Part shown: positions 9,371 to 22,394 of the stretch, piece after piece
Layout: each line of letters opens with the position of its first letter
Position numbering within the stretch: the stretch's first letter is position 1
Position numbers and translations under genes: made by a program
Assembly (NCBI GenBank): GCA_030280995.1
Contig: JASXTE010000013.1
Coordinates: 16,388,001-16,452,000, forward strand
DNA from: Hemileia vastatrix
Lineage: Eukaryota; Basidiomycota; Pucciniomycetes; Pucciniales; Zaghouaniaceae
Length of the DNA: 64,000 nucleotides
Direction: 5' to 3'
The notes under the pieces: model-generated
What the model was told of the DNA's origin: nothing
The model's input: the letters and a program-made list of their open reading frames with translations, nothing else
The model's database searches: none

Positions 9371-10357
9371 TATTTACAGTGCACAATTCAATTTTGAATT
9401 ACAAGTATTCTTTTTGGAGATCAACTTGACATTGCACTCAACTCGGAACATTGTGTGCTTGCATCATCTCACAAAAGGAGGATTGAGAAAGGTGAAAAGT
9501 TGTAAATGTTTTTGCATTTTCACAAACTTTTCTTGGTCTAGCTGTGATTAAAAAATAAAGATGGGTTTTTAAGTCAGAAATACAGAGATAAACAAATATT
9601 TTGAATGAAAAAAATAAAATAGGCTTCATCTTTTGAAAATATAGTGTATGGCTGATATGTATTATGTATTGACTAGCTTCCCACTTTTTTTTGTTTTTTG
9701 TTGTTTTTTCCTCAGGTAGAGCCTGGCTGGTAGATTATAAATCCCACTTCTCTATTTTCAGTAAGATATATATTTTTTTTTTAATTTTTTCATTCTTCCA
9801 GCCAGGGAGTTCCTGGCTGGGAGAGTAGCAACCTTTATTCCATAATTGAAGAAAGGTAATTATTTAATTTTTTTTACTTCACTACCATTTCAAAGCTTAA
9901 GAACATGTAAAATTTCTCACTTATACTCACTTCTGCAAAAAAAATTTACACCATAAAATATAGGCTAAAGAAAGTAAAACCACAACCACTACTTTTAAGA
10001 CCTAATTATGGGCTTGTAAGTTTATGTGAAGAGGCCTTCTCAAAGACCTATCCTTATAATAACCACTCTAAATCCCATACTACAATGAAAATTGTGTGAA
10101 ATAGAATTGACTTCTCAATACAAACATTTGATAACATGCTCCCTCATGTCCCTAGCTGGGTGAAAGTTTAAGAAAGAACTAAATAAATTTGATAAAATTT
10201 CTTCCTTTTTCAAAAAAATGCAAGTGTTAAAGCATTGTTGAAATTCAGATTTCACTGCTGAAATAGTTTAAAATATTTGATTGTTTTTTATTTTTGTAAG
10301 AAGAGGTATATATATATATAAGATAGTCTTAATTACCAAAAAAAAATCTGAGACTAA
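9371..10357. other. Gene-free AT-rich stretch
   Basis: No recognisable protein or RNA gene. Two CCTGGCTGG motifs near 9724 and 9808 and a short TA microsatellite at 10306-10320 are the only features I noted. Confidence 0.5.
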
Positions 10358-10735
10358 ATTTTGTGATGTGGGGGGTGGATGATTTGTTACAAAAATAAAT
10401 ATTTAGAAAAAGATACTCTATGATGTGGGGAGTGGATGATGTATTATCATGAAAATGAACTCCAAGAAAAGATTTTGTGATGTGGGGAGTGGATGATGTG
10501 TGGTCAAAAAAAATATACTGAGGGAAGATTTTGTGATGTGAGGAGTGGAGGATGTGTTACAAAAAATGAATATTTACATAGAAATATTTTGTGATGTGAA
10601 GAGTGGATAATGTTTTACAAAAAAATAAAAATTTATGAGAAGACTATATGTGATGTGGGGAGTGGACAATGTCTTTCCAAAAAAAGAAAATTATCAAGAA
10701 GAAATTATTTCATGTGGGGAATGGAAATTGATGTG
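10358..10735 (+). repeat. 57-bp minisatellite, seven units
   Basis: The core TGTGATGTGGGGAGTGGATG recurs with TGATG starting at 10364, 10421, 10478, 10534, 10592 and 10651, and a decayed unit near 10709, giving spacings of 56-59 bp. Between cores are A-rich spacers such as TTACAAAAAATGAATATTTA. I see no open frame through it. Confidence 0.9.
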
Positions 10736-11333
10736 TCAAAGGGGATGAAATTTTACAGGGAGTTAAAGAAAAATCACTGAATTGATGATAGTCAAATGCT
10801 GACTAAGTCATCTGAAAAAATCATTTGCACCTGATTGCAGGTGCTAGTCCCTATCTTTAACTAACTCAATTTCAGCTCATCTTTAATTCTTCTGGATAGA
10901 ATGCACACTAAACAATGAGAAAACTAGATCATGCAACATCAAATCAAATTTATTCTTAAATCAAAACTCAATATAAGAATAGGAACCTTCTAGAATGTGC
11001 CACTTAACTTTTTGTGGTGAGTTCTGTGAAATTTCTGTGTGAGTGCTGTTTTCACTGTGTACTTGCATTCAGGTCCCCTCCCTGATTTTTCCTGGTTCAT
11101 GTTATTGTTTGGGGAAAAAATAACAAGAGAGGGAGGAATAATGGATGGGAGAAATTAAGAGTTGGTTTATGGTGTTAGGGTGGCCTTAAAATTTAATTCA
11201 TAATGTACTGTGCATGTATGAATTATCCCCTAAAAATTAGGTGAAGAAAAAGATTAAATTATAGGTGTGTGTGTTCTCAATGCTGACTAATTAAGTTAAG
11301 GGGATTAAGCGCTTGAAAGGCTTTGATGTGGCT
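10736..11333. other. Gene-free stretch
   Basis: AT-rich sequence without a recognisable gene or repeat between the minisatellite and the copia remnant. Confidence 0.45.
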
Positions 11334-11500
11334 AACTTTTAAGTGTAGTATAGTAATAGCTTAGTTATTTTTAAGTTCATAATGTGTATATAGTCTGTGG
11401 TTCAGCTGATGTGTCTAACTCTAGTTCAATCTGGAGAAAGCACTGACACTATTACCCTAGGTTGTGGGCTGTCCCTGATTTGTAAGTAGCAGTTAATAAA
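11334..11500 (+). repeat. Probable copia LTR fragment
   Basis: TTTTAAGTGTAGTATAG to about 11460 matches 44668-44810 (TTTAAGTGGAGTATAG, then ATATAGTCTGTGGT, CTAACTCT, GTTCA), which lies just after the RNase H of copia element 2. The position before gag here and after pol there supports an LTR. Its exact ends are not resolved. Confidence 0.5.
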
Positions 11501-12189
11501 TTTTGTATTTTTCCTTGAAATTCATTTGTGTGCCCCATTCTTGCCTCACATTAAATGTGTCTGAATCTTATTGTGTAATTCACCTCACATGCACAGTTTT
11601 CTGAAAGCTATGACTAATGATTTAGTTTAAGTGGCCTTTTAATTCATTCCAACTGAATATTCAAACCAAAATACGTTCCAATTGTGCCCTAGGATACAAT
11701 GAGAACATCCAGCTCCTTTATCTTGGAAACTGAGAAATTTTGATCCCACTCCACATTTGATTGACACTAGCACCATATTCTGTTCTCACTCTTTTTCTGG
11801 CTTGGAATCTTCCCCAATCTCATCTTCTGGAAGTAAAAACACTGCTCCCCATATCTCTCCCCCAGTGAAATATCTTCCACACACAGAGGTGCATATTTTA
11901 TTTTCTATTCCAAAAACACACAGTACTTCCTCAATCCTATGCTCATTCTCCTATCTCCATTTTTTCTCAGAAATAGATGCAATTGAATCCTTTTTGACAA
12001 AACCTTTGTACAGTGACTCCTTCTCCTAAAGCATCTGGCTTGCACACAAGAGCATCACCTCAATACTTTCATTCAACCAAGAAATGTCCCACACATGAAC
12101 CCAATTATATATCTGAAACATCTGTGTCTTCTAATAATGATGATTATTGTTTTACCATTCACAAAGAAAAGATCTCAGTGATATTATTG

Positions 12190-13070
12190 AGTAAATTATT
12201 CAAAAGACAAAAAACATGGCAAAATTGAAATCTTATGGATCTAATTGGAAGACATGGCTTAAAAATTTGCACCTATTTTTAAGCTGGTGTGTATTGACCA
12301 CTAAATACACTTATAATACTGATTCTATTAATGATGTGATTTTATAGTTTGAGGATAAGAAGAGATGTCATATCCTCTACTATACACTTCAAGAAAAACT
12401 TCAAGGTTTTATTGATTTTGGAATTACATGCTACAAGGCTTTTTCTGATATCAGTTCCAAGTTTTACAAAGCTTCTCACACTACTCAAATGTATCCTTTT
12501 AATGACCTTCTAAAAATTAAAACACTAACTTTCACCAATGCCATGGACCATGGAAAAAAATTTAAGTTAATTTTAGAGGCAGTTCAATGTTCAGGTTTTG
12601 TTTTTGGTTTTGACAAAATGGCAGCATTTTTTACTCAGATTCTATTACAATCATTGGCCAATCAGTTTTCCACTGAAGCAAATTGCCATTTTGAATTACA
12701 TAGAGACATATGTCAACCTTCCTTTGACAAAATGATGAACATTCTTCAAAATTCATTTGTCAATTCATACAACACTATGTCCTCCACTGCTCCTACAATC
12801 TTAATAGATTTTAAAATGCCAACCAATCCAGATTCAGTATTATTTTTGGCTTTCAAGAAGGTACAAACAGAAAGGTTCCAACCTGGAAATTAAAAACCTA
12901 ACTACTCCTGTTTTTACTGAAAATCCACTTAACATTTCCAGACAACATGTCCTTATGATCCCAATAGTAAAGGTTTTAATTTTTCAGTTTGGAGTCAACA
13001 TGAATATTTTGCCCATTATAATGAAGAGGTAATGAATATCATCTGGAAATCACTGAACAACAGAAAGTGA
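12190..13070 (+). pseudogene. Copia gag (element 1)
   Basis: The frame opens with KLKSYGSNWKTWLKNLHLFL, the usual N..W...L start of copia Gag, continues past a TAG to an open stretch 12489-12893 with the coat-like pattern LILEAVQCSGF and DICQPSFDKMMNILQN, and decays after 12893. No zinc knuckle was found. It would have formed virus-like particles. The serine-rich frames at 11757-12228 precede it and are not assigned. Confidence 0.65.
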
Positions 13071-13199
13071 AAACAGCCATCTCAGAACTCCTCAAAAGCC
13101 TTTCTAAAAAAAATTAGTTGTAAAGCACTAGATGCTCTCACTACCACACTAATGAAACTATATTTTAATACCAATTGTTGGAAAGAAGAGCAATATGGT

Positions 13200-14285
13200 T
13201 AAGGTAACCAAGGTGTTTTTGACTCTGGTTCCACAAATCATGTCACTGGTTATGTATTTATTCTCTCTGGCTTCAAAAGTTCTGAAACTCTTATTCCAGC
13301 CAAAACAGCAACTGATTCTGGTTCTGCTTTCATTAAGGTCATGGAAATGTTTTCATCAAAGGACATAAAGAAGAAAAGACCTTTGTGGTAAATTCTTTAT
13401 AGAACTCTGGTGCTCCATCAAGGGTGTTTCTCATTGTGAAAAAGACAAAATCTACTCTTATTTCTCTCTTTGGTTTTTAGATAATGTCTTTTTTCTTTCA
13501 TTTAATAAAAATAATGATTATATTATTTCAAAAAACAAAAAAAAATTATTTCTTGCTCTTAAATCCTCTTGTGGGAAAAAATGGATTATTGATCTAGTTT
13601 ATCTTTGTGATCTAGAGTCCAATTTTTTTGAAATGAATTATTTTAACTCTTTGTCATCTGCTACCTTTACTGCCCTTTTTTTCTCCTCACCTCCTTCCAA
13701 CATCCCATATCCCATAGCAGTTCATGACTCAATCAAGGATTGGAATCATCATCTTGGACACGCTGGCACCAGATTTCTCTAAAGGATTTATCACAAAGGT
13801 TTTTTTACCAATGCACCATCTCATTTCCCTTCATGCAAGTTAGACTGTGATATTTGTGCAGTTTTAAAGAGAAAAAGGAAAAATATGTGCATGGTATCTA
13901 AGAATACACATGAACTCATGGATCTAGTGGTTTCTGATTTAGTAGGGCCCGCTATTGATATCACAGATAAGGTTGAAGCTTATTTATAAATCTTCAGATA
14001 ATTTTTTTCAACTTATGGAGAGATTTTTTTTCTAAAGAAGAAGTCAGATGTTTTTGATGCTTTTATTAATTTCAAGACTAGGTTAGAAAACATCACAAAG
14101 CGCCATCTCAAGATCCTCAGAACTGAAAATGACAATGAATACATGAACAAGAAATTTTCTGAATACCTCTCACAGAATGGCATCCTCCACAAACACTCCA
14201 TACAATACCATCATGAAAAAAATGGTATGACTAAATTTTTCAATGAAAACATTCACCACAGAAAATTTGGGGGTGACCTGCTAGA
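13200..14285 (+). pseudogene. Copia protease, GAG-pre-integrase and integrase remnant (element 1)
   Basis: GVFDSGSTNHVTG at about 13212-13252 carries the aspartic protease DSG. WNHHLGHAG (13740) with CDIC at 13846-13857 is the zinc-binding GAG-pre-integrase domain. The integrase core follows: Asp in VVSDLVGP (13930), Asp in RTENDNEY (14120) and HEKNG (14215), where the usual Glu after QQNG is not kept. Several stops and a frameshift near 13985 interrupt it. Confidence 0.8.
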
Positions 14286-14439
14286 AATCCCCTCTCTTTG
14301 AACTCCAGAGTGTCTCTTATTATTCCAGGGTTATTCTCACTCCATAACAATATACAAAATTGTATTGGAAGTACATTTATCCTCAGATTGATTATAGACA
14401 GAATATCAACTGATTCTAAGTTATGCACAAGTTGATCCT

Positions 14440-14836
14440 CCAGAACTTAATTTTGGTCCTCTGTTAAGCACAAATTGAGCACTAATTTATCTAACCTAAG
14501 CTTATGCATATATAATAATTCAGGATACTTGCTCTATGAAATTTGATAATAAAATAAAATATTGATGAATTTATATAAAAAATAATAATTATGTAAGATA
14601 TTAAATTATAAATTTAGGCACCATAGGAGGGCACTTAATAGAACTTAATTATGCTATGTGAAAACTTAATACTTTATAACACAGTTTGAAACATTTAAAA
14701 CAAAATGTGACATTACGGGCAATGAAATTTCTTGGACAGACACAATCAAAATTAATACTGACCATAATACACAAATATGAAACCTTGGCTTCTATCCAAT
14801 AAAAGATTTTCCTTCTGATAAATGGATTTTTCTCAG
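14440..14836. other. Gene-free AT-rich stretch
   Basis: No recognisable gene or repeat between the copia remnant and the satellite array. Confidence 0.45.
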
Positions 14837-15060
14837 TCACTCCCTGTTAAAAAGTGTCCTTGTGAGGTTTGTCTGACCTTCAGGGGGATAATTTGGCCAC
14901 ATCAAACTACTTCTATTTCCATGATTGACCAAAATATCATCCTCATTTCCATCTAAAGAATTGATCTCATCTGACTGTAGCTGATCAAAGGGGTCAACCA
15001 CAAGTTTAGACAAACTTTTGGTAAACACTTTTTCAATGGATAGTGACTAACTAGTGCTTT
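14837..15060 (-). repeat. Inverted edge unit of the satellite array
   Basis: On the minus strand this reads the unit sequence seen many times to the right: TTGTCTAAACTTG, CAGTCAGATGAGATCAATTC, AATCATGGAAATAGAAGTAG, then CCCTGAAGG and a closing GGACACTTTTT. It lies head-to-head with the plus-oriented units starting near 15160. Confidence 0.8.
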
Positions 15061-15149
15061 CCAAAATTGTCCACCTGAAGTTAGGCTAAACTTCAGGAGG
15101 ATAAATTTATTATGAATACCAAATTAACTGAAGAATACATTTGGCCTAG

Positions 15150-15860
15150 CTACTCTGCATCATAAAAGTGTCCAACTGAGGTTTAGCCATAATTCAGGTA
15201 GAAACTTTTGGAAAGGCACAGTCTGATGGGTTTAATATCTCTATATGGCAATAAGTATGATTTTTTTACAAACATGGAACTAGAATTAATTAAATATGGC
15301 CAAAGTATCCACCTGAAGTTTGGACAAAATACAGGTGGAAATTTTTATGAGGATTACTTGATTAAATGAAGAAGACTTGCAATTACTTTCCATCATAAAA
15401 TTTTCAAACTTAAGTTTATCAAAAATTGTGCTTTCACTTTTTCCAGATCCAGTCATATGCGATCAACTCTCTTTATGGAAATGAGAATCAATTTTTAGTC
15501 AATCATGGCATTAGAAGTAATTTGATATGGACAAACTTTCCACCTGATTTTTGGCCAAAAATAGGTTGGAAATGTTTATGAGGAATACTAGATTAACTAA
15601 AGAAGACTTGCACCCAACTACTCTCCATCATAAAATTTTCCACCAGAAGAATTGTCAAACATGTGGTTGACACCTTTGTCCTGGTCTAGCCATATGGGAT
15701 CAATGCTGCATATGGAAATGAGGATATAATTTGGTCAATCATGGTACTAGAAGTAATTTGATATAGACAAAGTTTCCAACTAAATATTGGAAAAAAATCA
15801 GTTTAAAACTTCATTTAGTTTTTCAAAAAATCAAATTAAGTACAATTTTATTCCTGATGG
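15150..15860 (+). repeat. Short satellite units (about 235 bp)
   Basis: Three units open with CATCATAAAA at about 15160, 15392 and 15628 and keep the 5' half of the long unit (palindrome remnant, GATGGGATCAATTC-like block, AATTTGATATGG block) but lack the roughly 370-bp AT-rich half. Their palindromes are strongly decayed. Confidence 0.7.
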
Positions 15861-16832
15861 TGCCCATTTTATCCAACACCTCTTCTGAGCCTTGAAAGTA
15901 GGCATTTAGCTTAAATTTTTAATTTCATATAAAATCCCTTTTATTCAACATATTTCTTTTTCTCCTTTTTTTTAAGATATCAATTAATTTTATGTAAAAC
16001 AAATCATTTTCATAATTTTTTACCTGTATTTAATAAGTAACATCACTCTGTAAGTATTTGGCACATGTTTTTTTGCTATACTAATAAAAATAATAATATT
16101 CTGGTGAGAAAAAATTGATCAAATGATAAAATATTAATAAAACAGAAAGATGAAATACCAGTGGATATGTTTTAAAAAAACACCAGTTGCACTGAAGAAG
16201 ACCTGCACCCTAGATACTCAGCATCAAAAAGGTGTCCAGCACAAGTTTGGCCAAACTTGTGCTGCACACTTTTGGTCAGGTGCAGTCAGATGAGATCAAT
16301 TCTCTCTATGGCAATGAAAAAAATTATTTGATAAAAAACTACACTAGAAGTAGTTTTATATACCCAAATTTTCCACCTAGAGTTCATCCAAACCACAGGT
16401 GCACAATTTTTTATCTTTAAAAAAAAGTAAATTTAGTAAAAGTTATCCCTGATGGCTCTCATTTGCTTCAACATCTCTACTGGCATTTGATAGTAGGAAT
16501 ATTACTTGGATTTCTTTCTTCATATTTGATCCCTTTAATTTAATTTTTTATTCCTCATATTTCTTTTGGATATCAATTAATAATTTTTAAAATAAATTAT
16601 TTTCATATTTTAATACAATTATTTAATAATATAATAAATGGTGTAACATCACCTTGTATGCATTTGGAAAACAATTTTTTTCTATACTTATAAAATTAAT
16701 AATATAATGTTGACCAAAAATTAATCAAATGATATTTATGAGTGAGGCACAAAGATAAAATACCAGTAGACATGTTTGTAAGAAATACCAGATGAACTGA
16801 AGAAAAATTCTACCCTAGCTACTCTCTATCAT

Positions 16833-16878
16833 AAAAGTGTCCAGCACAAGTTTGGCCAAACTTGTGCTGGACACTTTT
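16833..16878. repeat. Perfect 46-bp palindrome (best example in the array)
   Basis: AAAAGTGTCCAGCACAAGTT followed by TGG and its exact reverse complement, centred on TGGCCA. Most units carry the same structure with one to three mismatches; the unit at 21713 has TTCGGCCGAA in the centre where most have TTTGGCCAAA. Confidence 0.95.
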
Positions 16879-19800
16879 GGTCAGATGCAGTCATATGGGA
16901 GCAATTCTCTCTATAGAAATGAAGATAAATTTTTGATAAATAAATAAACTAGAAGTAGTTTGATATGGCATTTTTTTCATCCTGAAGTTTTGGTAAAGCT
17001 CAAGTGGATTTTTATTATTTTTACAAAAAAGAATATTTAGTGCAAGTTTAGCCCTGATTGTGCTTCTTTGATTCAACATCTCTTTTTTCTGTTTATGGCA
17101 GTAATTAACTTCAATTTTTATTTTCATCTTTGCTTTCTTTTATTTTACTTTTTTCCCAACATTTTGCTTTTGGATAGAAGTTTATTTTTTGTAAAATAAA
17201 TCATTTTCATATTTTTTTACCTGTATTTAATAATATTATAAAAGGTGTAACATCACCTGGTATTCATTTGGCACAAAAGTTTTTGCTATACTGATAATAT
17301 TAATAATATAATGGTGAAAAAACATTAATCAATTGATAAATATGAGTGAGGCACAAAGATTGAATAAAAGTGGACATGTTTATAAGAAATTCCAGATGAT
17401 TTAAAATAACTTGAACCCTGGCTACTCTCCATCATAAAAGTGTCCAGCACAAGTTTGGCCAAACTTGTGCTGGACACTTTTGGTTGCATTCCTTTAGATG
17501 CAATTAATTCTATTTATGGAAATGAGACTGAATGATCACTCCATCATTGCACTAAAAGTAGTTTTATATTGACAAGTTGTACCCCTGAAGTTTGTCCAAA
17601 CCTAAGGTAGACAATTTTTTACTTTGGTAAAAAGTAAATTTAATCCATGTTAATCTATGATGGTGCCTATTTTTTCGGAAGCCTCTACTGGCTCATGATA
17701 GCAGAAATTATACTAAATATCTTTATTTCATGTTTGATCTCTTTAATTTTAATTTTACCCTTTTATTTATCCTTTAGCTTTTAAATATCAATTTTATTTT
17801 TGAAAACTGATAATTTTCACATTTTTTTTACATTTATTATATAATATGATTAAAGTATTAAAAAATCACCCAGTGTACATTCAGTACACATGTTTTTGCT
17901 ATAGTAAAAACATTAATAATATAATGGTGGCAAAAATTAATCAAATGAAAATTATGAATGACACAGAAAGATCAAATACCCATAGACATTTCTATAAGGA
18001 ATACAAGATTAACTGAAGAAGACTTGCACCCTAGCTACTCTCCATCATAAAAGTGTCAAGCACAAGTTTGGCCAAGCTTGTGCTGGACACTTTTGGTTGC
18101 ATGCAGTCAGATGGGATAAATTTACTTAATGGAAGTTAAAACAAATTTTTGCTCAATAATTGCACAAGAAGTAGTTTTATACTGCTATACTATCCTCTTG
18201 ATTTTTTGGAAAATCTCAGGTGGACACTTTTATTAATTTTAAAAAAAATGAAAATATATTCCAAATCTAGAACTGGTGGTGCAAATTTGGTCTGAAAACT
18301 CAAATTATTTTTGATGGCAGAAATTTTATTTGAATGTTTAATTTCATATTTAATCACTTTTATTTTGCTTTTTTATTCCTCTTTTTGCTTTCAAATATCA
18401 AGTTATATATTGTAAAACTAATACTTTTCATATATTTTTACTTTTATTTAATAAGATTATTAAAGATGGAGCATCTCCCAGTATGCATTTGGCTTACAAG
18501 TTTTTTCAATATTAATAACATTAATAGTATAATGGTGAAAATCAATCAATCAAATGATAAATATGAATGACACAGAAAGATCATATACAAGTGGATTTGT
18601 TTATAAGGAATACTTGATGAACTGAAGAAGACCTGCACCCTAGATACTCACCATCATAAAAGTGTCCAGCATAAGTTTGGACGAACTTGTGCTGGACACT
18701 TTTGGTTGCATGCAGACAGATGGGATAAATTTACTCTATGGAAATGAAGATGAATGTTTGCTCAATCATTGCACAATAAGTAGTTTGATATTGCCAAAAT
18801 GTCCTCCTGATGATTTTTCAAACCTCATCAGGACACTTTCTTTGGTTTAAAAAAAAATAAAATATTGTTGAAGTTTAGCCCTGGAGGTGCACATTTGATC
18901 TAACACCTCTACTTGTTATTGATAGTGGGAATTTTCCTTAGATTTTTTTTTCTTATTTGATTCCTTTTGTTTTACTTTTTTATTGCTCATATTGCTTTTG
19001 GATATCAATTTTTAATTTGTAAAATAAATAATTTTCATGCTCTTATACCTTTATTTAATAATATATGATTAAAGGTGGAACACCACCTTGTATGCATTTT
19101 TCACACAAGTTATTAATATAGTAATAAGGTTAATAATATAATGATGACAAAAAATTAATTAAATGGCAAATTTAAATGACACAGAAAGATCAAATACCAG
19201 TGGAAATGTTTATAAGAGATCCCATTTGAGTTTAAGAAGAATTGCTGTATGCCTACTCTCAATTATAAAAGTGTCCAGCACAAGTTTGGCTGAACTTGTG
19301 CTGGACACTTTTGGTTGCATGAAGTCAGATGAGATAAATTCTCTCTATGGCAATGAAAATGATATTTCACTCAATTATTTAAATAAAAAATGTTTAATAT
19401 TGTAAAATTGTCCCCTGGAAGTCTGCCCAAACCTCAGGTTAAAATTTGTTAGCTATACATAAAAGTAAATTTAGAACAAGTTTTGACCTAGGTGTCCCCA
19501 AATGTCCCAACACCACTTCTGGCTCTTGATAGTAAAAATTTTACTTGTATTTTTTATTTTGTATTTGATCCCATTGATTTTAATTTTACTTTTCTATTAC
19601 TCTTTTTAATTTTAAATATCAATTTATTTTTTTAATAACTAAAAATATTCATATTTTTTTAACTTTATATAATAATATTATTAAAGGTGTAACATCACCA
19701 ATTTTGCATTTGGCATGCGGGTTTTTGCTATACTAGAAACATTAATAATATATATGGTGACAAAAAATTAATTATAAGATAAATATGAATGACAAAAAAA

Positions 19801-22394
19801 GATAAAAAACCAATAGAAATGTGAAAAAAGAAAAACTGATTTACTGAGGAACACTTTCACCCTAGTTACCCTCCATCATAAAAGTGTCCAGCACAAGATC
19901 AGCCAAACTTGTTCTGGACACTTTTGGTCAGGTGCAGTCAGGTGGGATCAATTCTCTCTGTGGAAATGAAATTTAAAAAAATGCTAAATAATTACATTAG
20001 AAGTAGTTTGGTATGGCTGAATTATCCACCTTAAGTTTTTCCAAACCTCAGGTGAAAAATTTTTTATCTTTAAAAAAAATTAAATTTTGTCAAATTTAGC
20101 CCTGATGGCACTTATTTGTTTCAACACCTCCACTGGCTCTTGATGGCAGGAATTTTCCTTTAATTTTTCTTTTTCATATTTGATCTCTTTTACTTTACTT
20201 TTTTATCACTCATGTTACATTTTGATATTAATTTATAATTTTGGAAAAAAAATCTTTCTTATATTTTTTTAACATTTTCTAATAATATTATAAAAGGTTT
20301 AACATAACATGGCATGCATTTGGCACACAAGTTTTTTCTATACTAATAAAATTAATAATATTCTAGTGACAAAAAATTAATCAGATAATAAAATATGAAT
20401 AACACAGAAAGATCAAATACCAGTGGAAATGTTTTTAAAAAATACCAGTTGCACTGAAGAAGACCTGCACCCTAGATACTCACCATGAAAAAAGTGTTCC
20501 ACACAAGTTTGGCCAAACTTGTGCTGGACACTTTTGGTCAGGTGCAGTCAGATGAGATCAATTCTCTCCATGGCAATGAAAAAAAATTATTTGATAAAAA
20601 ACTTCACTAGATGTAGTTTGATATAGCTGAATTTTCAACCTAGAGTTCATCCAAACCACAGATACACAATTTTTTATCTTTAAAAATCAGTCAATTTAGT
20701 AAAATTTATCCCTGATGGCTCTCATTTGCTTCAACATTTCTACTGGCCTTCGATATTAAGAATAATACTTGGATTTCTTTTTTCATACTGGATTTCTTAA
20801 ATTTAATTTTTTATTCCTCATATTGCTTTTGGATAACAATTAATAATTTTTAAAATAAATTATTTTCATATTTTTATAGATTTATTTAATAATATTAAAA
20901 ATGGTGTAACATCACCTGGTATGCATTTGGAACACGAGTTTTTTCTATAATCATAAAATTAATAATATAATGTTGACCAAAAATTAATCAAATGATATTT
21001 ATGAGTGAGGCACAAAGATAAAATACCAGTAGACATGTTTGTAAGAAATACCAGATGAACTGAAGAAAAATTCTACCCTAGCTACTCTCTATCATAAAAG
21101 TGTCCAGCACAAGTTTGGCCGAACTTGTTCTGGACACGTTTGGTCAGGTGCAGTCAGATGGGAGCAGTTCTCTCTATGGAAATAAAGATAAATTTTTGAT
21201 AAATAATTACACTAGAAGTAGTTTGATATGGCAAAATTTTCATCCTGAAGTTTTGGTAAAGCTCAAGTGGATTTTTTTTCTATTTTTACAAAAAAGGAAA
21301 ATTTAGTGCAAGTTTAGCCCTGGTTGTGCTTCTTTGATTCAACATCTCTTTTTTCTGTTTATGGCAGGAATTTAACTTGGATTTTTATTTTCATCTTTGA
21401 TTTATTTTATTTTACTTTTTTCCTCTCATATTGCTTTTGGATAGAAGTTTATTTTTTTGTAAAACAAATCATTTTTATACTTTTTTACCTGTATTTAATA
21501 ATATTATAAAAGGTGTAACTTCACCCGGTATACATTTGGCACACAATTTTTTGCTATACTAATAAAATTAATAATATAATGGTGATAAAATATTAATTGG
21601 TTGATTAATATGAGTGATACAGACTGATCAAATACCAGTAGACATGTTTATGAAAAATACAAGATGAATGAACTGAAGAAAAATTCCACCCAAGCTACTC
21701 TCCATCATTAAAGTGTCCAGCATAAGTTCGGCCGAACTTGTGCTGGACATTTTTGTTCATGTGCAGTCAGATGGGATCAATTCTCTCTATGGCAATAAAA
21801 AAACTTTTTATTATCAACCTTCACTACAAGTAGTTTTGTTTAGCTGAATCATCTACCTGTCATTCTTCCCAACCTCAGTTTTATAATTTTTTATCTTTAA
21901 AAAAAAGGTCACTTATTACAATTTAGCCCTGATGGCTCCCATTTGTTTCAACACTTCTACTGGCTCTTGAGAGCAAGAATTTTGCTAGTACTTTGTTTTT
22001 CATAATTGATCTCTTTAAGATTAATTTTACTTTTTTATTTTTCTTTTTTTAAAAAATATCTATTTGAATTATTGTAAAGCTAATCATTTTCATATGTTTT
22101 TACCTTTATTTAAAAATAATATAAAAGGTGTAACATCACCTGATATGCATTTGACACATGAGTTTTTTCTATACCTATAATATTAATAATATAATGGTGA
22201 TAATAAATTAATCAAATGATATATATGAGTGAGGCACAAAGATCAAATACCAATGGACATGTTTATAAGAAATACCAGGTGATCTGAAGAAAAATTCCAC
22301 CCTAGTTACTCTCTGTCATAAATGTGTCCAGCACAAGTTCGGCTGAGCTTGTGCTGGACACTTTTGGTCACATGCATTCTGATGTGATAAATTC

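Larger units (their letters stand above)
11334..14440 (+). mobile_element. Decayed Ty1/copia element 1
   Basis: An LTR-like segment is followed by gag, protease and integrase traces in the canonical copia order on the plus strand. RT and RNase H are missing; similarity fades after the integrase, about 14280-14440. Many stops and frameshifts show it is old. Confidence 0.75.

Noticed and set aside
11757..12228. Ser/Pro-rich frames before copia gag
   Set aside because: No family resemblance; may be leader sequence or decayed gag start, so not called as a gene.
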